Shown here piece by piece: positions 34,484-43,502 of a stretch of DNA of 64,000 nt. The notes below the pieces were generated by a model, which saw only the letters and a list, made by a program, of their open reading frames with translations, did no database searches and had not been told where the DNA came from. The position numbers were made by a program, and so were the translations under genes. Source of the stretch: an uncultured Pelagibacteraceae bacterium (GTDB taxonomy: Bacteria > Pseudomonadota > Alphaproteobacteria > Pelagibacterales > Pelagibacteraceae); NCBI GenBank assembly GCA_902550805.1, contig CACDAL010000004.1, positions 1 through 64,000 on the forward strand, given 5' to 3'. Position 1 is the first letter of the stretch. Each line of letters opens with the position of its first letter.

Positions 34484-37258
34484 TTAATGAAGTTCACCCC
34501 AATTATCACCACTATTAACATCTACTAACAAAGGAATTGAAAATGAGTGTAAATCACTCTCTTTTACACTTGTCATTGTTTCTTTAATTAGCTTTATTGA
34601 TAAATTTATATCTTTGATATCTGACTCAAAAATTAGTTCATCGTGAATTTGAAGTAACATTTTTAAATTTTTTTTTTTATTTAAATAAATTTGACTATTC
34701 AATCTAATCATTGCCATCCTCATTATTTCTGAAGCAGAACCTTGTATAGGAGCATTTATTGCGGCTCTTTCTTGAAAGTTTCTTACATTGAAATTTTTAT
34801 CATTGATTCCAATTATATGAGTCTTTCTGCCAAATAAATTAGTTACATATCCATTTTTCCTGCAAAATTTAATTGTATTCAGCATATAATCTTTAATTTC
34901 AGGAAATTTTACAAAATATGAATTTAGAAATTCTTCTGCTTCATTATTTGAAACTCCGATTTGTTTTGCTAAACCATATTGAGATATTCCATAAATAATA
35001 CCAAAATTTATTGCTTTAGCTTTTCTTCTCATATCTGAATTTACTTTTTTAATGCTAATATTAAAAACTTGGCTTGCGGTAATTGAATGAATGTCCTCAT
35101 TATTTAAAAATGCTTTTTTTAATTCTTTTACATCTGCTAGATCGGCAAGTATTCGCATTTCAATTTGATTATAATCTGCTGAAATTAACTTTTTATGTTT
35201 TTCTGAAACAAAAGCTTTTCTAATATTTCTACCATCATCTGTTTTAATAGGTATATTCTGCAAATTTGGATCGCTAGAGGCCAATCTCCCAGTGGTAGTA
35301 GCGGCTAATAGAAATGAAGTATGAACTCTATTTGTTTTATGGTTTATGTGCTCTGGTAAAGAATCCGAATAAGTATTTTTAAGTTTGCTCGCCTGCCTCC
35401 AGTCTAATACTAACTTGGGCAATTCATTTCCCTTGAATGCTAAATCTTCTAAAACAGCAGCACTTGTTGCAAAACTTCCTTTTTTTGTTTTTTTTAATGA
35501 TGAAATTTTAAGCTCATTATACATAATTTCACCGAGTTGTTTTGTGGATCCTATATTAAATTCTTTTTTTGAAATTTTATAAATTTTTTTTTCTATCTGA
35601 TTAATTTTATCTGCAAATTTCATGGATAGCTTATTTAAAAAAGATTTGTCTAATTTGATACCATTTATTTCCATTAAAGCTAATATTCTGATTAATGGTT
35701 TTTCAAAAATTTCATAAATATTGATCAAATTTTCAGATCTTAAAGATTTTAAAAATATTTTATAGAGTCTATAAGTAATATCGGCATCTTCAGCTGCATA
35801 ATCTTTTGCTACATCAATATCTACTTCGCTAAAATTTATCTGCTTTTTTCCTACTCCTACTAAATCTTTAAATTTTATAGTCTTATGACCTAAATGTATC
35901 TCAGATAAAATATCCATGTTATGTCTATTTTTTCCAGCATCAAGCACGTAAGACATAAGCATAGTATCTTCCATGGAGTTTATATCTATTCCTCTATTGT
36001 AAAATATTATGTAGTCAAATTTAATATTTTGTCCTATTTTTTTTATACTTTTATCCTCAAGATAAGGCTTCAAAATTTCTAGAACTTTTTTCTCATTTAA
36101 ATTTTTTCCGTTTTTGTGATTAATGGGAATATAACAAGCATTTCCAATTTTATTTGAAATAGAAATACCTACCAATACTGCTGAATGAGGATCTAATGAG
36201 TTAGTTTCTGTATCTATCGAAAACTCACCATTATCTTCAGAATCTTTAAGCCAGTTCTCTATTTCATTTTCTTTTATTATAAGTTGGTAATCTTTCTTGC
36301 TAATTTTTGAATAAAATTTTTTATTTTTTTCACTTGTATCTTCTTTAATAAATTTAGTTTCTCCATATGTTGAAATCACTGAACTTAAAAGTCTATTAAA
36401 TTCCATTTCTCTCAAAAATTCATAAAGTTTATCTTTGTCTATTTGTTTTAACTCAAATTCACTAATTTTATTTTTTACCGGAACATCTCTTTTTAAAGTT
36501 ACTAGTTTTTTACTAAGTATAGCTTTCTCTTTATTTTCAATAATTGTCTCTCTTCTTTTATTTTGCTTAATTTTATTTGCATTTTTTAAAAGATTTTCTA
36601 ATGTTTTATATTCATTAATTAATTCTGCAGCAGTCTTAACTCCTATACCTGGAACGCCGGGCACATTATCTGAGCTATCTCCTGCTAAAGCTTGAACATC
36701 CACTACTTCTTTGGGCTTAACTCCAAACTTTTTATTTACATCTTCTTCATTTATAAATTTACTTTTCATTGGATCGAAAATTCTCACATTTTTTTTGTAT
36801 AGCTGCATCAAATCTTTATCTGATGAAACAATAGTAACTTTTGCTCCCTCAGATAAAATTTGTTCAACATAAGTTGCTATTAGATCATCCGCCTCATAAT
36901 TAAGTAGCTCTATCGAAGGTAAATTAAATGCTAATACAGATTTTCTTATATAGTCAAATTGAGGAACAAGATCATCTGGAGCTTCAGATCTATTGCCCTT
37001 ATATTCAGGGTATATTTCATTTCTAAAATTTTTTCTCGCTGAATCAAAAATAACCGCAAAATGAGTTGGTCTTTCTAAATTCTCACTTGATTTAGTATCC
37101 TCTAATAATTTAAATAACATATTGCAGAATCCGCTTACAGCACCAACTGGAAGACCGTCGCTCTTTCTTGTTAAAGGAGGTAAAGCATAATAAGCTCTAA
37201 ATATGTAACCAGATCCATCTATCAAATAAAAATGATCAGTTTTTTTAATTTTGCTCAT
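34484..37258 (-). CDS. polA: DNA polymerase I
   Basis: Three-domain repair and Okazaki-processing polymerase, 924 residues. The 5' nuclease domain starts FYLIDGSGYIFRAYYALPP and includes LAGDSSDNVPGVPGIGVKTA. The 3'-5' exonuclease site is intact (FSIDTETNSLDP, with the paired Asp/Glu), and the polymerase palm has SADYNQIEMRILA and QIHDELIFE. It lies divergent from the ABC ATPase gene with 50 bases between, and heads a long minus-strand gene run. Confidence 0.97.
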   Translation of the reverse strand: MSKIKKTDHFYLIDGSGYIFRAYYALPPLTRKSDGLPVGAVSGFCNMLFKLLEDTKSSENLERPTHFAVIFDSARKNFRNEIYPEYKGNRSEAPDDLVPQFDYIRKSVLAFNLPSIELLNYEADDLIATYVEQILSEGAKVTIVSSDKDLMQLYKKNVRIFDPMKSKFINEEDVNKKFGVKPKEVVDVQALAGDSSDNVPGVPGIGVKTAAELINEYKTLENLLKNANKIKQNKRRETIIENKEKAILSKKLVTLKRDVPVKNKISEFELKQIDKDKLYEFLREMEFNRLLSSVISTYGETKFIKEDTSEKNKKFYSKISKKDYQLIIKENEIENWLKDSEDNGEFSIDTETNSLDPHSAVLVGISISNKIGNACYIPINHKNGKNLNEKKVLEILKPYLEDKSIKKIGQNIKFDYIIFYNRGIDINSMEDTMLMSYVLDAGKNRHNMDILSEIHLGHKTIKFKDLVGVGKKQINFSEVDIDVAKDYAAEDADITYRLYKIFLKSLRSENLINIYEIFEKPLIRILALMEINGIKLDKSFLNKLSMKFADKINQIEKKIYKISKKEFNIGSTKQLGEIMYNELKISSLKKTKKGSFATSAAVLEDLAFKGNELPKLVLDWRQASKLKNTYSDSLPEHINHKTNRVHTSFLLAATTTGRLASSDPNLQNIPIKTDDGRNIRKAFVSEKHKKLISADYNQIEMRILADLADVKELKKAFLNNEDIHSITASQVFNISIKKVNSDMRRKAKAINFGIIYGISQYGLAKQIGVSNNEAEEFLNSYFVKFPEIKDYMLNTIKFCRKNGYVTNLFGRKTHIIGINDKNFNVRNFQERAAINAPIQGSASEIMRMAMIRLNSQIYLNKKKNLKMLLQIHDELIFESDIKDINLSIKLIKETMTSVKESDLHSFSIPLLVDVNSGDNWGELH

Positions 37259-37308
37259 ATAATAATGTTATCTTAATTTTTCTTAATGTTATAAATGTAT
37301 AACCACTT

Positions 37309-38238
37309 ATGAATAAAAAAAATGTTTTAACTGTTAAAAACTTAAATAAAATTTATTCAAAAAAAGGATCAAGTCGCATAGAAGCATTAATAAATTTAAA
37401 CTTAGAGGTGAAACGGGGTGAAATATTTGGACTACTTGGACCAAATGGTGCAGGCAAAAGTACTTTTATAAATATTCTTGGAGGGACGGTAATAAAAACA
37501 AATGGAGAAGTGAATGTTTGGGGTTTTAATTTAGACAAAAATCCAAGACAAGTAAGAGCTTCGATAGGAATAGTTCCTCAAGAAGTAAATATAGACCCGT
37601 TTTTTAGTCCAAAAAATTTATTAGAATTGCAAGCAGGTTTATATGGAATAAAAAAAAAAGATAGAATTACGAATTCGATATTAAATTTAGTATCTCTAGA
37701 AAAACAAGCTAATAGTTATTCAAGAAGCTTATCTGGAGGTATGAAAAGAAGATTATTAATAGCTAAAGCAATGGTACATCAGCCACCAATAATAATTTTG
37801 GACGAACCTACGGCGGGAGTTGATGTAGATTTAAGACAAACATTATGGGAAAATGTTAGATCTCTTAATAATCAAGGAGTAACAGTTATACTTACTACCC
37901 ATTATTTAGAAGAAGCAGAAAAAATGTGTGATCGCATTGGAATATTAAATAATGGTCAATTAGTAGCCCTGGATACAACAAAAAATTTACTAGGTAGGAT
38001 AAAAAGAAAAATAGTTAATTTTTCTACAGATAAAAAAGTAAATATGAATAACGATAGCCTAGAATCTTTAAAAATTATATCAAATGAAGAAAATTTATTT
38101 AGTATTTCTTATGAAAAAAATAAAATTAATATTGATACAGTTATTTCTACCTTAAAAGAACAAAATATAAAAATATATGATATTTCAACAGATGATGGGG
38201 ATTTGGAAGATGTTTTTTTGAGGCTAACAAAAAACTAG
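37309..38238 (+). CDS. ABC-2 type transporter ATPase, YadG-like, without adjacent permease
   Basis: Single-domain ABC ATPase of 309 residues resembling E. coli YadG. Walker A is GPNGAGKST, signature LSGGMKRR, Walker B IIILDEPTAGVD, and HYLEEAEKMCDRIGI follows as in the ABC-2 exporter group. YadG-type ATPases normally pair with a YadH-type permease in the next gene, but the following gene is bioY. A C-terminal 70-residue tail may contact the partner. The partner permease and substrate are unknown. Confidence 0.9.
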   Translation: MNKKNVLTVKNLNKIYSKKGSSRIEALINLNLEVKRGEIFGLLGPNGAGKSTFINILGGTVIKTNGEVNVWGFNLDKNPRQVRASIGIVPQEVNIDPFFSPKNLLELQAGLYGIKKKDRITNSILNLVSLEKQANSYSRSLSGGMKRRLLIAKAMVHQPPIIILDEPTAGVDVDLRQTLWENVRSLNNQGVTVILTTHYLEEAEKMCDRIGILNNGQLVALDTTKNLLGRIKRKIVNFSTDKKVNMNNDSLESLKIISNEENLFSISYEKNKINIDTVISTLKEQNIKIYDISTDDGDLEDVFLRLTKN

Positions 38239-38272
38239 ATTAATAAAAAAAAAAATAGTAGACTGGAATAAA

Positions 38273-38824
38273 ATGGAACTTGTAAAAACAATATCTAATA
38301 ATAAACTAATTAAATCGATTTTAGTTGTATTTATTGGTTCAATTTTATTAACAATATCTGCTAAAATAAAAATTCCTTTCTACCCGGTTCCGATGACAAT
38401 GCAAACTTTTGTTGTATTATTTTTAGGAATCGCGTTTGGATATAAAATTGGAGTAGCTAGTGTATTGCTTTATCTTATTGAAGGAATTGCAGGACTGCCT
38501 GTATTTTCCAACTCTCCGGAAAAAGGTATAGGAATTGTATATTTTGTAGGGCCAACTATGGGTTACTTAATTGGTTTTGTTTTTTCATCTTTTCTTGCAG
38601 GCTACTTTAAATATAATTCAAATTATTTTGTTAATTTTATAAAAATATTATTTTCTACTTCAATAATTTATATTTTTGGAGTGTTATGGCTTGGAAATTT
38701 AATCGGCTGGGATAAACCAGTATTACAATTGGGTGTTTTTCCATTCTTGCTTGCAGAGATATTTAAAATGTTGCTTCTAGTTTTATTAATTAAAAAAATA
38801 ATTAATTTTAGAAATTTTATTTAG
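38273..38824 (+). CDS. bioY: BioY biotin transporter
   Basis: Inner-membrane biotin uptake protein, S component of an ECF transporter, 183 residues with about six hydrophobic segments. The signature IKIPFYPVPMTMQTFVVLFL and the later LIEGIAGLPVF and GPTMGYLIGF segments are typical of BioY. Many proteobacterial BioY proteins act without BioMN; no ECF ATPase or T component is encoded here, and the upstream ABC ATPase is of a different class. It ends in an 8-base overlap with the convergent regA. Confidence 0.92.
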   Translation: MELVKTISNNKLIKSILVVFIGSILLTISAKIKIPFYPVPMTMQTFVVLFLGIAFGYKIGVASVLLYLIEGIAGLPVFSNSPEKGIGIVYFVGPTMGYLIGFVFSSFLAGYFKYNSNYFVNFIKILFSTSIIYIFGVLWLGNLIGWDKPVLQLGVFPFLLAEIFKMLLLVLLIKKIINFRNFI

Positions 38825-39380
38825 GAGATCTTTTTGATAAGATTCTTTGCAAAGTTCTTCTGTGCATTTTCAATCGTCTAGCAGTCTCAGATACATTTCT
38901 ATTACATAATTCAAAAACTCTATGAATATGTTCCCATTTAACTCTATCTGCTGACATTGGATTTTCAGGTGGTGCTGCTTTTTTATTAGGATCTGCTAAT
39001 AATGCTTTTTCAACATCGTCTGCATCTGCTGGTTTGGAAAGATAATCAATTGCACCTTCTTTTATTGCTAATACAGCCGTTGGAATATTTCCATACCCCG
39101 TTAACATTACTACCCTGCTGTTAGAATTATTTTTTTGAATTTCTTTTACAACCTCCAAACCATTTCCATCGTTTAATCTCAAATCTACAACAGCAAAGGC
39201 AGGTTTTTTAGATTTTACTGAATCGATTCCAATTTTTACACCCTCAGCTTGTGAAACTAAAAAGCCTTTTTTCTCCATAGCCCTAGCTAATCTTTCCCTA
39301 AATGGGTTATCATCATCTACTATAAGTAGCGATTTATCTTCAAATTCACTTATTTTATTAATTTTTTCTATTTCAGGCAT
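38817..39380 (-). CDS. regA: Redox response regulator RegA/PrrA/ActR
   Basis: Global redox regulator of 187 residues. The receiver domain has acidic triad LIVDDDNPFRER, phospho-acceptor Asp66 (FAVVDLRLNDGNG) and VMLTGYGNIPTAVLAIKEGA. After a proline-rich linker (AAPPENPMSADRV) comes a Fis-type helix-turn-helix, NVSETARRLKMHRRTLQRIL, which is nearly invariant in the RegA family. The usual partner kinase gene regB is not adjacent, so the pair must be split if a kinase exists. Confidence 0.95.
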   Translation of the reverse strand: MPEIEKINKISEFEDKSLLIVDDDNPFRERLARAMEKKGFLVSQAEGVKIGIDSVKSKKPAFAVVDLRLNDGNGLEVVKEIQKNNSNSRVVMLTGYGNIPTAVLAIKEGAIDYLSKPADADDVEKALLADPNKKAAPPENPMSADRVKWEHIHRVFELCNRNVSETARRLKMHRRTLQRILSKRSPK

Positions 39381-39474
39381 AAACGTTATATGGAAGTAAT
39401 TTTATTAATTTCAATGGAATTATTTACTTTACTTTAAGCCACTTATCCCCTAAATGCTGAATTTATATTAAATT

Positions 39475-39501
39475 TGCACACTTAATGTGCAGTTTTTTTT
39501 T
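39475..39501 (+). promoter_or_regulatory. Terminator-like attenuator in the ornithine decarboxylase leader
   Basis: A 6-base-pair stem TGCACA (39475-39480) with TGTGCA (39486-39491), loop CTTAA, is followed by nine T residues (39493-39501). It lies 25 bases ahead of the start codon on the coding strand, after about 90 bases of divergent spacer, so it interrupts the leader of the polyamine operon. An upstream segment CACTTA (39440-39445) could pair with TAA(T)GTG of the 3' arm and prevent the hairpin. Alphaproteobacteria have a known speF RNA leader ahead of ornithine decarboxylase; identity with it is inferred. Confidence 0.55.
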
Positions 39502-39526
39502 GTTAAATTTTTTTTGAGGGAACAAA

Positions 39527-40705
39527 ATGCAAAAATTTAAGTCAGTTGATGATCTGGTTAATCAACTGAAACCAACAGAACCTGTATATTGTATTAGAAT
39601 AAATTCGATACAAGTAGCTTCAAAATTTTTTCAAAAGAAATTTCCCGGAAAGGTTCTTTATGCAGTAAAAACTAATCCTCATCCTATAGTTTTAAAAACA
39701 ATTGTCGAAAGTGGAATTAATAACTTTGATGTAGCTTCAATAAAAGAAATAGAAGTAATTAAAAATATCAACCCTAATGTAAAATGTTCTTTTATGCACA
39801 CTGTAAAAAGCAGAGAATGCATTAAGGCAGCATATTTCAAACATGGAATAAAAACATTTTCTTTAGATACTAAAGATGAGTTAATCAAAATCATAGAAAG
39901 TACAAACCAAGCAAAAGACTTGGAATTATTTGTTAGAATTTCAGTTTCAAATGAACATGCTGAAATAGACTTATCAAAAAAGTTTGGAGCAATAAGCTCT
40001 GAAGCTGCTGGATTGTTAAGACTTGCAAAACAATATTCTAAAAAAATAGGGTTAAGTTTCCATGTTGGCTCTCAATGTATGCATCCGATATCCTATTCTA
40101 AAGGTATTTTGGAAATTGGAAATATTATTAAAAGAACTAAAATTGTTCCAGATATAATTAATATTGGCGGTGGATTTCCAACAATTTATCCTGATTTAGT
40201 TCCGCAGTCATTACAAAATTATTTTGAAGAAATAAAAAAATCATTAAAAAATTTAAAAATTGAAAAAATGCCAGAAGTGATTTGCGAACCTGGCAGAGCA
40301 ATTGTTGCTGAAAGCGGTTCAACAATTGTTAGGGTCAATTTAAGAAAAAAACAAAAATTATATATTAATGATGGTACATACGGAACTCTTTTTGATGCTG
40401 GTGTTCCAAACATTGTATATCCTTCAAGACTAATTGCCAATGGAAGAGTTGTTTCAAAAAAATTTACTTCATTTGATTTTTATGGACCCACATGTGATAG
40501 TATGGACTATATGAAAGGTCCTTTTATATTGCCAAACAATATTAAAGAAAACGACTATATTGAATTAGGACAACTGGGAGCTTATGGTTTGACATTTAGA
40601 ACTCACTTTAATGGATTTTATTCAAACAATATTTGTAAAGTAGAGTGTGAGCCAATAATGACAATGTATGACAAAGAGACTAAAAATGAGTTTCTTGTTG
40701 CTTAA
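39527..40705 (+). CDS. Ornithine decarboxylase-like PLP enzyme (alanine-racemase fold)
   Basis: Decarboxylates ornithine (or lysine) to putrescine. This is a fold III PLP enzyme, 392 residues: VLYAVKTNPHP carries the PLP lysine, FHVGSQC and NIGGGFP follow, EPGRAIVAESGS binds the cofactor phosphate, and YGPTCDSMDYM holds the active-site cysteine and aspartate of the ornithine/lysine decarboxylase group. A GAGGG ribosome site precedes the ATG. It is the first gene of an operon with the DHS-like and agmatinase-family genes and has a terminator-like leader. Confidence 0.9.
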   Translation: MQKFKSVDDLVNQLKPTEPVYCIRINSIQVASKFFQKKFPGKVLYAVKTNPHPIVLKTIVESGINNFDVASIKEIEVIKNINPNVKCSFMHTVKSRECIKAAYFKHGIKTFSLDTKDELIKIIESTNQAKDLELFVRISVSNEHAEIDLSKKFGAISSEAAGLLRLAKQYSKKIGLSFHVGSQCMHPISYSKGILEIGNIIKRTKIVPDIINIGGGFPTIYPDLVPQSLQNYFEEIKKSLKNLKIEKMPEVICEPGRAIVAESGSTIVRVNLRKKQKLYINDGTYGTLFDAGVPNIVYPSRLIANGRVVSKKFTSFDFYGPTCDSMDYMKGPFILPNNIKENDYIELGQLGAYGLTFRTHFNGFYSNNICKVECEPIMTMYDKETKNEFLVA

Positions 40706-41748
40706 TGTCAGATAATAAAAACTTAACTCATAACAGAAAAAAAGACCTTTTAAGCAAAGAAGTAAAACACATAGATATTACTTCTTTTGATGCAAGAAAA
40801 ATAATTTCTTCGATGGAAAAAATGTCTTTTGTTTCAAGAGAAACTGCTAATGCAGCAAATATTTTCAATGAAATGCTCAAAGATAATAACTGTACTATTT
40901 TTTTAACTTTAGCTGGATCTACATCTGCCGCTGGATGCATGCATGTATATAGAGATATGATTAAATACAATATGGTTGATGCTATTGTGGCTACCGGAGC
41001 TTCTATAATTGATATGGACTTTTTTGAAGCTTTGGGATTCAAACATTATCAAGGTTCTCAATTCCAAAATGACACCGAGTTAAGAGAAAACTATATAGAT
41101 AGGATATATGATACTTACATCGATGAGAATGAATTGCAAATGTGTGATAAAACAATTGGTGAAATTGCAGATAATTTAGAACCAAAAAGCTATACATCTA
41201 GAGAATTTATTAATGAAATAGGAAAATATTTAAAATCAAATTCCAAAAAAAAAGAATCTTTAATTGAAATGGCATATGATAACAACGTGCCTATATTCTG
41301 TCCGGCTTTTACAGACTCTAGTGCAGGTTTTGGTTTGGTAATGCACCAAGAAAGAAACCCAAAAAAACACATTACTATAGACTCTATAAGAGAATTCCGT
41401 GAATTAACTGAAATAAAAATAAAATCTAAAGGGTCTGGATTGTTTATGATTGGTGGAGGCGTTCCAAAAAATTTTATTCAGGATACAGTAATCTGTGCAG
41501 AACTTTTAGGTGAAGAAGTTGATATGCACAAATATGCAGTACAGATAACAGTTGCTGATTCAAGAGATGGAGCCTGCAGTAGTTCAACTTTAAAAGAAGC
41601 AAGTTCTTGGGGAAAAGTAGATGTTACAAAAGAACAAATGGTTTTTGCTGAAGCTACTAGCGTTTTACCATTAATAGTTAGTGATGCTTATCATAGAGGT
41701 GAATGGAAGAATAGAGATAGAAAAAATTTCAATAACATATTCGGTTAA
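40705..41748 (+). CDS. Deoxyhypusine synthase-like protein, probable homospermidine synthase
   Basis: Member of the deoxyhypusine synthase family, 347 residues. Segments IFLTLAGSTSAAGCMHVYRDM, SIIDMDFFEALG, FTDSSAGFGLV, GGGVPKNF and WGKV keep the NAD and substrate residues, with the aminobutyl-carrying lysine at Lys304. Bacteria lack eIF5A, so in them this family is thought to move aminobutyl from spermidine to putrescine, making homospermidine. The 1-base overlap with the putrescine-making decarboxylase supports a polyamine role. The exact product is not provable from sequence. Confidence 0.85.
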   Translation: MSDNKNLTHNRKKDLLSKEVKHIDITSFDARKIISSMEKMSFVSRETANAANIFNEMLKDNNCTIFLTLAGSTSAAGCMHVYRDMIKYNMVDAIVATGASIIDMDFFEALGFKHYQGSQFQNDTELRENYIDRIYDTYIDENELQMCDKTIGEIADNLEPKSYTSREFINEIGKYLKSNSKKKESLIEMAYDNNVPIFCPAFTDSSAGFGLVMHQERNPKKHITIDSIREFRELTEIKIKSKGSGLFMIGGGVPKNFIQDTVICAELLGEEVDMHKYAVQITVADSRDGACSSSTLKEASSWGKVDVTKEQMVFAEATSVLPLIVSDAYHRGEWKNRDRKNFNNIFG

Positions 41749-41751
41749 AAA

Positions 41752-42627
41752 TTGAACTACTTGTCTAACAAATTGGGTTTTCTCGGAATTGATAATAAAT
41801 TCAATTTTAAAGAAAAAGTTGTTGTTGTCCCTTTTGGTTTGGAAAAAACAGTTAGTTATGGTGGAGGCACGAAGAATGGACCTAAAGAAATTATTAAAGC
41901 TTCACATCAAGTAGAGCTTTATGATGAGGAGCTTAATTGTGAGCCTTATAAAAAAATTGGAATCAAAACTTTAAAATCGTTTAAAATAGATAGAAATATA
42001 AAAAAAGCTTTAAATCAAATTTCAAAAATTAATGAAGAAATATTAAAAAAAAAAAATTTTCCCTTAACTCTTGGAGGCGAACACTCAATAACACCCGGTT
42101 GTATAGCTCCATTTGCTAAAAGGTATAAAAATTTATGTCTATTACACTTTGATGCGCATGCCGATCTAAGAGAAAGCTATAATGGAGAAAAATTTTCACA
42201 TGCATCAGCAATTAGAAGATGTTTAGATTATAAAAATGTATCTGTCATATCCTTTGGAATTAGAAATATTTCTAAAAATGAAATAACTTATTTAAAAAAA
42301 AACTCTTCAAGAATAAATATTTTTTGGGCAAAAGATAAAAATAAATGGAATTTAAATAAATTCAAAAAAATGATTAAGAATAAAAGTGTTTACTTAACAT
42401 TTGACGTTGATGGACTAGATTCAAGTATTATGCCAGCCACAGGTACTCCAGAACCTGGAGGACTTCTTTGGGATGAAACTTTAGGAATAATTAAGATAGC
42501 GGCAAAAAATTCAAATATAGTAGGAGCTGATATTAATGAATTATCACCAATAAAAGGATTTAACTCTTACAATTTTTTAGTTGCAAAATTAGCATATAAA
42601 ATTTTAACTTATAAATTTTTATACTAA
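41752..42627 (+). CDS. speB: Agmatinase/arginase family ureohydrolase
   Basis: Binuclear-manganese ureohydrolase, most likely agmatinase (agmatine to putrescine and urea), of 291 residues. Metal motifs are GGEHSIT, LLHFDAHADLRESY and LTFDVDGLDSSIMPATGTPEPGG. The start codon appears to be TTG at 41752, three bases after the preceding stop; no ATG is available before the conserved region. The gene is third in the polyamine operon. Formiminoglutamase or guanidinobutyrase activity is possible, and no arginine decarboxylase is nearby. Confidence 0.87.
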   Translation: MNYLSNKLGFLGIDNKFNFKEKVVVVPFGLEKTVSYGGGTKNGPKEIIKASHQVELYDEELNCEPYKKIGIKTLKSFKIDRNIKKALNQISKINEEILKKKNFPLTLGGEHSITPGCIAPFAKRYKNLCLLHFDAHADLRESYNGEKFSHASAIRRCLDYKNVSVISFGIRNISKNEITYLKKNSSRINIFWAKDKNKWNLNKFKKMIKNKSVYLTFDVDGLDSSIMPATGTPEPGGLLWDETLGIIKIAAKNSNIVGADINELSPIKGFNSYNFLVAKLAYKILTYKFLY

Positions 42628-42629
42628 TC

Positions 42630-43178
42630 TTAAACTGCTTTTAAAACTCTTAAAAATAATCTAAATGGAATCAGCATTAATAATGCTACCAATATTTTTA
42701 CCAATAAATCACCGAAGGATAGTGTAACCCATGGCATATTTGTTCCATAAAAGGATATTGAAAAAAATAAAAATGTGTCAACTATTGAACCAAAACATGA
42801 AGAAGTTAAAGGGGCAATAAACCATTTTTTTCTTCTAAGTTGATCAAATATTTGAATATCTAATAATTGAGCAACTATGAAAGCTGTTCCTGAACCTATT
42901 GCAATTCTTAATGAAATTAAATCTGAAAAATTTGTTGAAAATAAAAGGGTAGACGAGATACCAATTACAAAACCAATATATACAATTTTTCTTGCAATTA
43001 TTTTTCCATAAACTCTGTTTGCTAAATCGGTTATCAAGAATGCTATGGGATAGCTAAATGCGCCATAAGTTAATATCTTATTTAGCCCATAATGATTAAT
43101 AGGAAATTGAACTAAAAAATTTGACAACAGAACAACCACTCCCATCATAAATGAGAGTGTTAAAAAAAATCTACTCAT
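42630..43178 (-). CDS. yhhQ: Queuosine-precursor transporter (VUT/YhhQ family)
   Basis: Inner-membrane importer of queuosine precursors such as preQ0 and preQ1. The 182-residue protein has about five to six hydrophobic segments and the family landmarks SYPIAFLITDLANRVYG, IVYIGFVIG and IASGT-like IGSGTAFIVAQLLDIQIFDQL, then SSCFGSIVDTFLFF. It is the last gene of a group with rpmB and pyrD on the minus strand, its start touching the rpmB stop. It suggests queuosine salvage rather than full synthesis, which is an inference. Confidence 0.87.
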   Translation of the reverse strand: MSRFFLTLSFMMGVVVLLSNFLVQFPINHYGLNKILTYGAFSYPIAFLITDLANRVYGKIIARKIVYIGFVIGISSTLLFSTNFSDLISLRIAIGSGTAFIVAQLLDIQIFDQLRRKKWFIAPLTSSCFGSIVDTFLFFSISFYGTNMPWVTLSFGDLLVKILVALLMLIPFRLFLRVLKAV

Positions 43179-43459
43179 TAAGCTGATTTGCTAATTAATG
43201 ATTTTTTAAGTTTTTTTAACCTTGAGGACAAATCTCTAGATTTTACAGATTTAAGAAATTCATCAAAACTACCTTTTTTATCTACAGATCTAACTCCTGC
43301 GTTCGATACTGTAAGTTTTAAACTTTTTTTTAAAATTTCACTTTTAAATTTTACTTTTTTAAGATTTGGCAAAAATCTTCTTTTTGTTTTATTATTAGCA
43401 TGACTAACATTGTGACCTTTAAGAGGTATTTTTCCAGTAAGTTCGCATTTCTTTGACAT
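43178..43459 (-). CDS. rpmB: 50S ribosomal protein L28
   Basis: Component of the large ribosomal subunit. Starting at the ATG at 43459 gives 93 residues, beginning [20 protein letters not shown] with the N-V-S-H-A-N-x-K-T-K-R-R-F and LPNLKKVKF segments of L28. A further in-frame ATG at 43516 would add 19 residues that overlap the end of pyrD and do not belong to L28. It shares a transcript with pyrD upstream and yhhQ downstream. Confidence 0.95.
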   Translation of the reverse strand: MSKKCELTGKIPLKGHNVSHANNKTKRRFLPNLKKVKFKSEILKKSLKLTVSNAGVRSVDKKGSFDEFLKSVKSRDLSSRLKKLKKSLISKSA

Positions 43460-43502
43460 AAAATATGTGACTATATAAGATTTATGACCCAGCCCGTCAA
43501 GG

